Shown piece after piece: positions 47,056 through 57,100 of a stretch of DNA of 64,000 nt (its first letter is position 1; each line of letters opens with the position of its first letter). Source of the DNA: Parascedosporium putredinis (Eukaryota > Ascomycota > Sordariomycetes > Microascales > Microascaceae); assembly GCA_949357655.1 (NCBI GenBank), contig CASHTG010000007.1, positions 248,001 through 312,000 on the forward strand. Direction: 5' to 3'. A program made the translations under genes and the position numbers. The notes under the pieces are model-generated. The model was given only the letters and a program-made list of their open reading frames with translations, did not search any database and had not been told where the DNA came from.

Positions 47056-48814
47056 ATGGTTTGGGTAGAGAATGCCTCGGTGGAGGTCGACCAGATCTCG
47101 CAATGGCGACTCATCATACCAGTGACGGTTACTTTGACGGTGATTTCGATGGTTGTGGTGTTTATGCGATTATGGGTTCGGGCGAGGACGAGAGGAATGG
47201 CGGCAGATGACTGGATGGCGACCCTATCACTCGTCTTCGCCATTATCTACTCTATCCTCTGCATCTTCCGTAAGTTTCCATGTCTTCTACGCCGGCCAAC
47301 TGAGTGCGGAACAAAAAAGATCCAAGGCAAGGGAATCGTGGGACTAATGCCAAGGTGTGGCGCTAGAAACTAAATACGGTCTCGGCTTGCCCATCGCGCT
47401 CCGGCCCAAGGAAAACCTCATCCCTTTTACACGAGTCAACTACGCAGGTCGCCCGTTTTACCAGCTTGGCATCAGCTTCTTCAAGGTTGCGCTTCTCATC
47501 AGCTACCTCCGACTTTTCGAAGGCACGAACCAGAGGGTGTATCGCATCGTTGTGCTCGTCGCCATCGCCCTCATCTTCCTCTCCCATCTTGGGTGCACTC
47601 TTGCCCTCGTTCTCGCCTGCAGGCCTGTACGTAAACCCTTTTCTTGGCCCTAGCCCTTTTCCTGCCCCTTTTTTCTTTTTGCTGACTATCTTGTTCTTCA
47701 CCCTCTATAGGTTGACAAGTCATGGAACCCGCTCAAGGCAGGAACTTGCTTGCCTGCCGGCCCATCATTCACCGGTTACGCAGTAGTCACAATCATATCC
47801 GATGTAGTGGTGGCACTGATCCCGATCCCGGTGTTGCTCAAGCTCAACGTGTCGCGCAGCAAGAAGCTCGGTTTGATTGGCATCTTCCTCCTTGACTGTT
47901 CACCACCATCTGCTCGATCCAGAGATACTTGCAGATTGACCGCATCCAGTTTGGTGACGGCAACTCCACCATGTTGGTGCTGTGGGGAGTCATCGAATTC
48001 AACGTGGGCGTAAGTCTTTCTCTCCCTCTTTTCCTTTGGTTTATTACTTTCTTCGTTGGTGTTTCTTTTTCTTCCTTTGTCAGTCCTTTGCATCGTTTTG
48101 GGGCGCCTTTTGCTTTTCTTCTTGCTCAACACAATGTGCATGCACTTCGTATCGAAGCCATGTTTTCTTTTTGCCCCATTCTTTCTTTACATTACACGCG
48201 CTGGCGAGTTCCCCACATTTCTCTTAATATGCAAGTGCATATGGAAGGCGGGGAGGACACTCGACAAAAAGACCCCGAGTGAAAGAAAGAAAAAGAAACC
48301 CCCAAAAAGACGGGAAAAAGAATTTGGTTGAGGAATTCATACTGACGTGTGCTATGACGTGCCTTGTATAGAACATGGTGTCGTCTCTGCCGTTCCTGGC
48401 ACCCGTCTTCCTGCGCAAGGCCAGAGAGTACCGCACCAAGCAGTCGCGCGGCTACGGCTCGTCCAACGGTCAAAGCGGTCGACGGATCGGCAAGGGCAGC
48501 CAGCTGTACAAGCTGAGCAGCCTGAGCAAGAGCGGGGCGAGACGGACGTCAGCACGACAGGAAAGGGCGGCGACAGCGGGTTGCGGTCCAAGAAGGGCAC
48601 CACGGCGTACGCCACCGCAGGGTTTGACAAGCACAGCACGAGCGGCAGCGAGGAGGACATTCTCAGGAAGACGGACGGAAACCAGCACCCGAGCGCGCGC
48701 GACCACGACCTACCCATCCAGCACCACGAGCCCAACGCGATCATCAAATCGGTTTCCTACTCGGTCAGGGTGGACGACGACACGGCATCTGGAAGCGGGC
48801 CAAGGTACATGTAA
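47056..48814 (+). CDS. PTH11-like seven-helix rhodopsin-fold membrane protein, two frameshifts
   Basis: Fungal rhodopsin-domain integral membrane protein of the PTH11-like group without a CFEM domain, probably a plasma-membrane sensor; ligand unknown. Exons: 47056-47269, 47355-47626, 47711-48009 and 48372-48814. Introns are 85, 84 and 362 nt with consistent phases. Diagnostic segments are the first helix followed by RLWVRAR, the ADDWM motif, GLGLPI, FYQLGISFFKVALLISYLRLF, and the late helices VVVALIPIPVLLKLN and FTTICSIQRYLQ. One base is missing near 47894 (after GIFLL) and another in a GGGG run (48534-48537). Restored, the product is 409 aa and ends in a roughly 130-residue hydrophilic Ser/Lys-rich cytoplasmic tail, a plausible phosphorylation and coupling region. 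The start lies in a good context (CAGCATGG). Family assignment is strong; function is not known. Confidence 0.88.
47894..47894 (+). other. Frameshift site 1 in PTH11-like gene
   Basis: The CTTGACTG sequence lacks one base, most simply a second G. Adding it joins GIFLLG to LFTTICSIQRYLQ in the seventh-helix region. Confidence 0.75.
48534..48537 (+). other. Frameshift site 2 in PTH11-like gene
   Basis: A GGGG run. Adding one G joins LSKSG to GETDVSTTGKGGDS and moves the stop to 48812-48814, giving a tail in a composition typical of the family. Confidence 0.65.
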
Positions 48815-51729
48815 CCGTGCTTTCCAGTATTTACGATATATCTTCGGTCCTTTTATTCTTTTTCTCTTTTTGTCAAGGAAAAAAACATCTTGCCTACTCT
48901 TCTTTTCTTCACCAGAAATGTCTTTCTACACTCATATTGTTCTTTTTCTTTTTCCCTTTGACTTTCTCTTTCAATTTTCCCTTTGTCGCGCTTTCTTGTG
49001 CGGCAGACCGGCTCGCTTGACGATCCGAAACCGATTCTGATTGGTCGGGGAGCCCGGGAGGACCGTGTATCTCTGCGTTCCCGCAACCTCTGCTATTTTC
49101 GGGTGAAGTGCGACTGGACTGCACTAGAACGAAGAGTGGGACGGTCAAGGAAGGAACCCTTCGAAAATACCTTTAAAGCGACGCACGGCCGAAAACAAAA
49201 TGACCTTGATGGGAAGAGTGGAGACGGACGGCACGACCAGGCCACAGAAGGAAAAGAAGGACACCAGAAGACGGGAAGGAGAGAAGAAGGGGGAAGGAGA
49301 AACGATCCACAACCACAAAAGCAACCCCCGGCCCCGGCTTTACTCTGTACGCGGAAGACGTCCAGCCGAGAAATGAGGTACTGCATGCGAATGGAGCGCT
49401 TCGACTTGTTTGAATCTAAAGGTATCATTCTCGAGACGAGATTAAGGGAGAAGACCGAGGCGAGAACGCATGAGAGGATTGCCAAGAGCAATGAAGCGAA
49501 GTGGAATTTTTATTGCTTCGATCCCTTTGTTTTCTTTCTTGCTATGCTCTGTTCAGATACTCCTGTGTGCAAATACTCTTTTTCTTTTCTCGGGGGTTTT
49601 TTTCTTTCTTTCTTTTTTTCTGGTTTGAAAACAGCGATTTGGTGGCTTCTTTAACGAAGACCAATGATAAATTTTGCAATTGAGCGATCGATATCCATGC
49701 CTTTTTTCCTTCTTGTTTTCTGTCACGGCGCGTGCTCGGTGCCGCTTGTCTTTGCTTCGCATACTCTTTGAATGCGTCTCCAACCTTAGGAACTATTACG
49801 AATTAATGAAGGCAACATTCAATAATAAGTTTTTCTCTACAAATCTCACAGACCCTTGTACTGCCTGCTTCGTTTCTTGCTCATTTCTGTCTTGCTTGAC
49901 TCTTACATCATCTCGCCATTGCACTCGTAGTGTGTCTAGACCAGGTCTCGTCGGCGATGGCCGTTCAAGAGCATAATGGTTCTGTGATGTTGCCATTTCT
50001 TTTCATCCACCTCAGATCACCCTGCGCGCCCAAGCCTAGGCCCCCGCTCATTGTGTTTCTTGAACGGCTTACGACCAAGATGACGACTTGGACATTGAAG
50101 CTTATCTCCCCAGGTTGATGTGCAATCTTACTACTGCGATGGGCAATTTTCTAGTACAAGGGAAGGAGAGGGCGTGAGGACCAAGAAAGAGGGAAATCAC
50201 AAGGGAGTGGCCCCTGCGAGGCGTACCGGAGAATTCAAGAAAAAGAAAATAACGAAAGGATGGGGCGAGGTCGATTCCCCTTGTGATTTTCGCACAGACG
50301 ATGAGGCGGACGTCAAGAAGTCAAGGGGGAGCGAGGGACTGGGGAGCCTAGGGGAACCTTGATGAGTCGGAGGGAAGGAAGGAGGGAGCAGTATGCCCAG
50401 GGGAAACGAACAGGGTGCACTTCGCTAGGGTCTAGTGGTGTGGAGTGGAGTGAGAGAGAAAGGGCGCTGGAGACAAAGGGCGGCCGATCCAGGGGAGACC
50501 CTGGGACAACTGGACGTTCAAGGGGGAAAGGAAGGAGGAGCCGGTGGTTAAGGTGAGAACATTCAACATTGAAAGGATCAATCGATGTGCCGGGGATGAT
50601 TAGTGGGGGAGAAGGGAGAAGGGAAGGACTCACTAGCCGGCCCACAAAAACTACAAGGAAAGTAGCGCTTGAGCCCCAGCCGAAATCTGGCCCAAGCCGG
50701 CTGGTGGAGCCGATGAATCCATCATTGATAGTGCTTCGTAGATGTTACGCCCGCGCCTCGACGCATCCATTTCTCAATGTCGTGTACCTTGCATTTATCT
50801 TCAGTGCCCCCTTGTTCGTACAACGTCTCATATGGAACATGCATCGAGAGTGGGACACGCCATTGATGTGACGATTTGCCTTCACATTCCCCCTCGTGGT
50901 GACGGGCTGGCCGTTGAGGCGTTGGAACGGAGAATAAAACACATGAATAAATGGACCGGGACGGGCAAAAGAGGGCTGATGGCTTTTGTGGCTGCAGCGA
51001 CATGTTCGTGAACAGGCTGGGAGCGTGGGAAAGAACCATTCTCTGTTTCTTCCTTTTCCCTTCTTTTCTCTTCATCGAACTGTCTGTTCGCTCCTTATCT
51101 ACCCGACCTGGTGCGATCCCGACCCGACACAAAGGTTACAGGCCTAGGGTTATACGAGACGCCTCCTGCGTAACGAGTGCGAAAGGGGGCAGGCAAACAG
51201 CGCAGAGAGCAGATATCACTTCTCAGGCAGGAGGGAAGCGAGCTAGCAAGGAGGGAAAAAGAGGAAGAGTAAGCACAAGGGGCTTGACTGGATATCCTTT
51301 GCCTCTCTCGAGGTGAAGGATCAATATTTCAACCTTGGCCTGGTTAAACTGGTCTTGTCAAGATTTCCTTGATGAGAGCTATCATATCACGGTCTTTTGA
51401 CGTCGGATACAGCAGCAATATACAGGATTTTTCAAGCAACATGTAGGTTTGAGGCGGGGGCTACATTAGAGTAGCTTACATGTAGGCTCTGATATGCACT
51501 AAAAGGAGGCCAAAAGGTGGAAGTAACATGCAGAATACGTAAAACGTAAAGGTCCATTATCACATCACGTATTGGCCCCACGATCTCAACAGTACTGTGT
51601 AGTAATAAAAAATGGATGCAGAAGAAACATATGGCCAAGAAGAAAAAAAAAGGTCCCCCCACCACCTTCGGCAGTGGGCCCCCGAACGCTTGGGTCTCTT
51701 CCACCCAATCAATCCCAAGCCTCTCCTCG
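48815..51729. other. Intergenic between convergent PTH11-like and monooxygenase genes
   Basis: About 2.9 kb with no recognisable gene. Contains T-rich stretches near 49.58-49.63 kb and G/A-rich sequence around 50.15-50.55 kb. Confidence 0.6.
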
Positions 51730-53949
51730 TCACTCTTCATCAAAGTCTAACTTCATAGCCCTCCTCGTCAACAGCGGACTCGCCTCTCCGATCTTCCCCA
51801 CTCGTGGGCGTCGAGGCACGCCCGCCTGGAAGCGAGCACGCCCGGTCTCGCCCTCTCCACCACGGCGTCCTCGTACGCATCCAGTGCCCGCCTTAGCTCC
51901 TGGAAGCTTGCAGGCCCCTGCGCGGGGGCGAGGTGGGGCCCTGCGACGAGGTCGGCAAAGTCTTGCACGTCCACGATGGCGTGGTTCGCTCCTTCGCCAC
52001 GGTCTGTGATGGGGGTTAGCGTACCGGGGTTTTGGAAAGGGAGGGGAGGGAAAGAAAAAAGGTGGTATGGTTCGATTTTTGTGATGAAGAGTGATATAAA
52101 GAGTGGAGGCGTAGTTTTTTTTTTTTTTTGGATTGTATGTTTCTTGGGTTTGGTGGGGGCCAATGAACAGATGCAGGCAGGGAAAGAAAAACAATCGGGC
52201 GAGTGGGGGTCAAGGCCGTTGGTTGTATGGTGTGAGCTGTTGGTTGCGTGGGTTTCGTGTAGATTGGCATATTGTCCTCGCTCGGCAGCTCTTCCGAACC
52301 GTTGGTTGGAAGAGACTGCAGATTTTCGCATGTGGACCGAGAAACTTGCTCGCTACTCCACGAGCTTGAGGGCTAGAAAGCTCTCAAGATATGTGGTCGC
52401 TGAAGGAAAGAAAAAAAAAAAAAAAAAGGCACTTACACATGGTCATCTGGTGCATGGCATCACCCATCAAAACCACCCGACCAGTTCCCCTCAGCCCCTT
52501 GGGAGGCGGCCAGTCAAACAGGTCCATGGTCTTAATTTCGGTCGCGACCCCACCCCGAGGCGCTCTCTTACTCGAAGGCTCTTCCTCGCCCGTCGAAGAT
52601 GTCGACGCCGAAGACCCCGAAGCGGGGAAGGCGAGCGGGCGGGCGAGGAAGGCGGCGAAGAGCTGATGCTACTGCGCTTGCTCCCGGCGCCGCCCTTACC
52701 CGCGAGCCCGATGCCCAGCGCGAGAGAGCGGAAGGGCTCGGCCCAGGTGCTGGCGAACCGGTGCAGCAAACCGACGCGACCCTCGTCCGTGGTCGGGTAC
52801 GCGACACCGTCCGCTTCGCCGAAGAAGCCCGGCCGGTCGGGCCAGGACACGACGATCTGGCACGTGTACTTGTTGAAGAGCTTCTTTCTTCCTCCGCGGC
52901 CCTTGGATCCGCCGTTTCGAGGTCTCTTGCTCTGCGTGCGGGGATGGCGGGGTCCGCTTAGGACTTTTCGTTGCAGGGGAGATCCGATGTTAGTCTTGAT
53001 ACAAGGGACACGGCCCCTCCTCGAGGTAATTTGGAATGGGTAACAGGACATAGTGAAGGAATTTTTTTCTTTTTGACAGACAAGAACTTACTGCTGAAAT
53101 ACATAAACGTATCATTCTCAGACGCGGCCGCCTGTAGGAAAAAGGGATCCATGGCCCGGATGGCCCGGATCTCCCGCGGGGAAAAGTCGGCGCGGAAGCC
53201 CATCGTGCGCACGGGAATCTGGTGGCGTTCGTGCTGGGTGGGGAAGAGGGCGCGGCGGACGCGTGAGGCGCCGCCGTCACAGGCGACGAGGAGGCAGCCC
53301 GTGCGGGAGGAGCCATCCTCAAAGGTCACGGTGACGGAGGAAGGGGTGGACTCGTAGGAGGAAAAGGTTTTACCCCACTGGATGGGGGAAATTGGTTGGT
53401 GGTGAGCACGAAGCAAAAGAAGAGCAAACAAACAAAAAAGCAAAGTCAAATAGCGGGGAAGTGTGAACTGGAACAGGAGGTGGCTTGCTTGCAGCGCAGC
53501 GGATGGAAGAAGATGACGTAGATGAGCATGTGAAAGTATCGTCTTACCTGGATATCGATGCCCTCGGCAAGTAGCCTCCTCAGATTCGCCCTCGTAACCC
53601 TGATCCTCTGTCCCTCGGGTGCCTTGGGCGTGGCGGCCCTCAGCTCTCCCGTGCTGAGGTCGTAAAACGGAAACCTGGACGCCTCGCCCCTCTCCACGGC
53701 GGCGCGGTCGACGTAGGCCTCGGGCAGCCGGGCATACACGCGGTCGGGGATGAGGTGACGGAGGGCAGGGAGGGACCAGTGCAGAGTGAGGCCCCAGCCG
53801 AGGCCGCGCGTGGCCAGATCAGAGTCCCGCTCGAACACGACAAAGGGGACGGAAAGAGATCGGAGGTGCTGGGCTAGCACGAGGCCGCTGATCCCCGCGC
53901 CCATGATGAGCACGGGGAGCCGGTGGTCCGGCGGGGCTTGGTCGGGCAT
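51730..53949 (-). CDS. Class A FAD-dependent monooxygenase, about three frameshifts
   Basis: Soluble NAD(P)H-dependent flavoprotein hydroxylase of the p-hydroxybenzoate hydroxylase type; substrate unknown, as for many secondary-metabolism or aromatic-degradation enzymes. Exons: 53548-53949, 53092-53377, 52437-52956 and 51730-52003. Restored length is about 494 aa. GAGISGL (residues 17-23) is the FAD dinucleotide motif. CDGGASRVRR is the DG motif. LMGDAMHQMTMYRGEGANHAIVD is the GD/FAD-ribityl motif, split by intron 3 at the Tyr codon. The C-terminus ends DAHEWG-KIGEASPLLTRRAM. One base is missing at each of three places: near 52949-52952 (start of exon 3), between 52530 and 52666 (low-complexity insert before KTMDLFDWPPPKG), and in the run 51796-51799. 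No obvious biosynthetic backbone gene is adjacent. Family assignment is strong. Confidence 0.87.
51796..51799 (-). other. Frameshift site near 3' end of monooxygenase gene
   Basis: CCCC on the plus strand, GGGG on the coding strand. Adding one G joins CLDAHEWG to KIGEASPLLTRRAM, which is the usual C-terminal sequence of this family. Confidence 0.8.
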
Positions 53950-54103
53950 GGTGGGTGCTAGGGGATGTATGCCTAAGAGGCAAGAGAGCAGGGAAGTAGG
54001 AAAGTAGAGCCGCGCCGAGGAAAGGGTCCGTCCCGGTTCTGGGTGTAAGCGCGCCGTATCGGTGGGAAGCGGGTCGGCGTGCGTGCGCGAGTTTCACGTT
54101 GGG

Positions 54104-54125
54104 CTCTCTCTCTCTCTCTCTCTCT
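54104..54125. repeat. (CT)11 microsatellite
   Basis: Perfect CT array followed by a T run, just upstream of the monooxygenase gene and reading GA on its sense strand. Confidence 0.9.
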
Positions 54126-56719
54126 TTTTTTTGTAAGGGAGGGGACTATACGGAGTCTAGGATTAATTACATTAAGGGTGCGGTGCCGATTTTCTGGGTG
54201 TGTTCTGGGGTTGATCCTTCGCTGACAGGAAACAAAATTATTACGAGCCTGGAATGGAAAGAGACGAGTTGGGCAAATGAGGGAGAGGGGGCAGCAAATT
54301 ATGTAGGCAGTAATTGAGGGAGGGAAGAGCCCGAAAAAAAAAAGAACAGAAAGAACTCTCCACCTCTAGGTAGTATGAGGTGGGGAGCTTCGTTCCTAGA
54401 AGGGAGGGAGCGGAAGAGCTTTGGGCGGTGGGCTTTCCATATCTGGCCATCCAAGAGCTGGTGTTTGGGGGACAAGGAAGGCCTACAGGGTATTGCTTCT
54501 TCTCCTGCAGCTTTGCACAGAGGCCTAGACGGTGTCTCACCTCACAATAATAGTGTATGTGGTCTTCTCCAGGGCCTCAAGGGCCGGAAGTGCCTTCGGA
54601 GTGGACAGACACAGAGTGGGTTGAACGTGGTCTTGTTGGCTTAGGGTTACATAGGGTTAGTCAGGGGAATGGAATATTGGCCAACGCAGGCACGGTGTCC
54701 TTGGACCCGCACTAGTGGGAAGGCGGACAGCCGGCACTTTCAGGGCGACGGAGGCCCGCAGGCTAGGGCAGAATGGGGCTTGTGTGCCCGTCCATCATTG
54801 AAGTGATCAGATCTACGGCTTGTGGAACGACAACATCGCCTTAGTATTCATCAATTTTGAGCCCAGAAGTGCTGTAGCGGGGTTAGTATGCTGTTCCCCG
54901 CGAGTCAGTACGCCAGCAATTTGTTGTAGGCTCAGGTTGGATGACAGCCACATTGAAGACAAATGAGCTCACATCGGCTTCGACAGATGCTTGGGTCAGC
55001 GCATTGGAGATGCGTGGCAGGAATGATATCCTGGAGCCTGATGAAGATTGGATACCATGCTGGCGGTAGGCCGGGGACTTGGCTCGGTTTTGATTTCCGA
55101 CTGCCATGCCAACAATCAACGGACTCGAGAGGGGGAAATATTGATGACGGACAAAGAATAGATAGGAATACACTTCAATCTAGTATGGAAAAGGAATCCC
55201 ATCAAAAGAATGCCGAGGGTCGGAAGAAGGACGTCGACCAGGGAGGAGAAAAGCCGTTGCGAATGCGACATACCCTCGCCCATTCACTGATCCTTCTGTC
55301 TTCGAGGGGTTCTTCGGGGAACCCGGCTACACACAGCTACTGGCCAACCTAATGCGCTGGAACCTAATATTTTGCTCCTTTGGAGCTATACGCTGCCTCC
55401 ATGTACGATACGAAAAAATCAATAATCATTCGTCGTATGTTAATAATCGAGACAGGGCTTTGAGTGCACTTCTTATCGTCATTCATGTCATCGTTGCCAA
55501 GATGGAAATTATTTGTCCCAGCTCGGCCGAGTCGTGCCCTCTGACATTCCCTGTCTCTTTTCTCTCCCTGGCTTTCACCATTTTCCCTCACCCCGTCATC
55601 GCCTCTGGCCCCTCGTCGTGCTCACGCCATCCACGCCCTAGGCGAGGGTGCACGCCGTGAAATCAATTGCGACCCCTCGCTGCCCCATGTCGCTTGCACC
55701 TGGCAAGACTCCTCGGGCGGCAGAGGTGCACACCCCCTGGTGTCTTGACCTGCTCTCTGTAATAAGGCCTGCGTCGCTCGGAGGAACTTCGAGGCCCGAC
55801 TATGCTCCTCGGGGCTTCTCCCGCAAGCGAAAGCACCCGGCGAGAAGACAACGCTGCTCGATGTGTGACATTGTGGCCTTTCCACCAACGATCCCTTCGA
55901 GCCGAACTCGCTTCATGCTCGCGAAGCGTCGATCCCTGCCCGTCATTTTCCCGTCATTAAGAATGCAAATGCAATGATGTCAAAACGGAACCAAACATTG
56001 CTAAATAAAAAGCAATCGATTAATCAAGGAAAAAAGAAATCATGGCCTGGATTACTAAGGGGTTTTACGAGCATGTGGAAAGGGCTGCCGGCCGATGGCG
56101 AGTTCCTCCGTTTTTTCATCTCCGCTCGTTCGAGAATGAGAAGTGACTGAATTTATTCCGAGGGTTTTGTCATACGTTGGCGCTTTCTTGACAGGTCTGA
56201 ACGCCTTCACTATCCCTGTGTGGCTCCTCCTCCTCCCCCACGTCCTGCAGCATTTTTTGTCGAACCATGATGAATCCCTTTCGACAAGCATCCCTGGGCC
56301 CGTGGTTCTGAGGCGTTGAAGAAAACAAAGCGGAAAGTGGCTTGCCCTCCCATCCGCCTTGGCAGAGCTTAGTCAAAGCTTGTTCAAATCGTCAACGCCC
56401 ATGCCTGGGGGCCTAAGCCCCTGTTTCGTGGGGAAGGATTGATGCGTGACAGCCACCAAAACATCTCTGGTGACGAGCCAAGTGTTGTTCAACACAAGAA
56501 CCTATGCCGGCCCGCTTCCAGGTGGCAATACGCCGCGAATCTGCCAGACAAGACGCTTTGCCTGGTCCATGTATAATTGAGACCTGGGGCTCTACCACTG
56601 TTGTAAGGCGATGAACCTCGACGTCCAGTGGGCGTCCAGTGCCGACTCTTGATCTCTATAGGGATATATCGCGCATCATTCCAGAAGGCTCCAGTTGGAA
56701 CGACAAGTGAAGAAAACGT

Positions 56720-57100
56720 ATGACTCGAGATTGGGCTGGGTATAAAGGGAACCTTTACTGCGGAGAGACGTACTCTGAGTCCAACAATGAGGCTGGTGTA
56801 TATAACGGTTTACCATATCAAGTGAGACTCTCCACTGTTCCGTCTAAGCCACTTGTTTGTCCTGATGTGTGCCTTCCTACCTCGGTACTAGCCAAGGACA
56901 ACGCTATATTCACTTGCAATCCAAAGCAAGGAAGGTGGCTGAGCAAGTATACGTTTATTGGATCTGGTGTCCACAAATATAATGTAGTTTCAATGCTCAG
57001 CGCACCTGCTTCAGACCTTCACAACCTTCCATTGCCGCCAAAAGTATCGACTGATGATGAAGAGATGAGAAAATGGTTGAGAAGAATGACCTATATGTAG
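56720..57100 (+). CDS. Hypothetical ORF, 126 aa
   Basis: Uninterrupted frame starting MTRDWAGYKGNLY and ending WLRRMTYM. It has a normal amino-acid mix, is not low-complexity, and has four cysteines in the first 90 residues. A GTATAAAGG sequence lies within its first codons, not upstream. I do not recognise a family, signal peptide or membrane segment. It sits in AT-richer, otherwise empty DNA and could be a relic, a small lineage-specific gene or chance. Confidence 0.25.
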   Translation: MTRDWAGYKGNLYCGETYSESNNEAGVYNGLPYQVRLSTVPSKPLVCPDVCLPTSVLAKDNAIFTCNPKQGRWLSKYTFIGSGVHKYNVVSMLSAPASDLHNLPLPPKVSTDDEEMRKWLRRMTYM

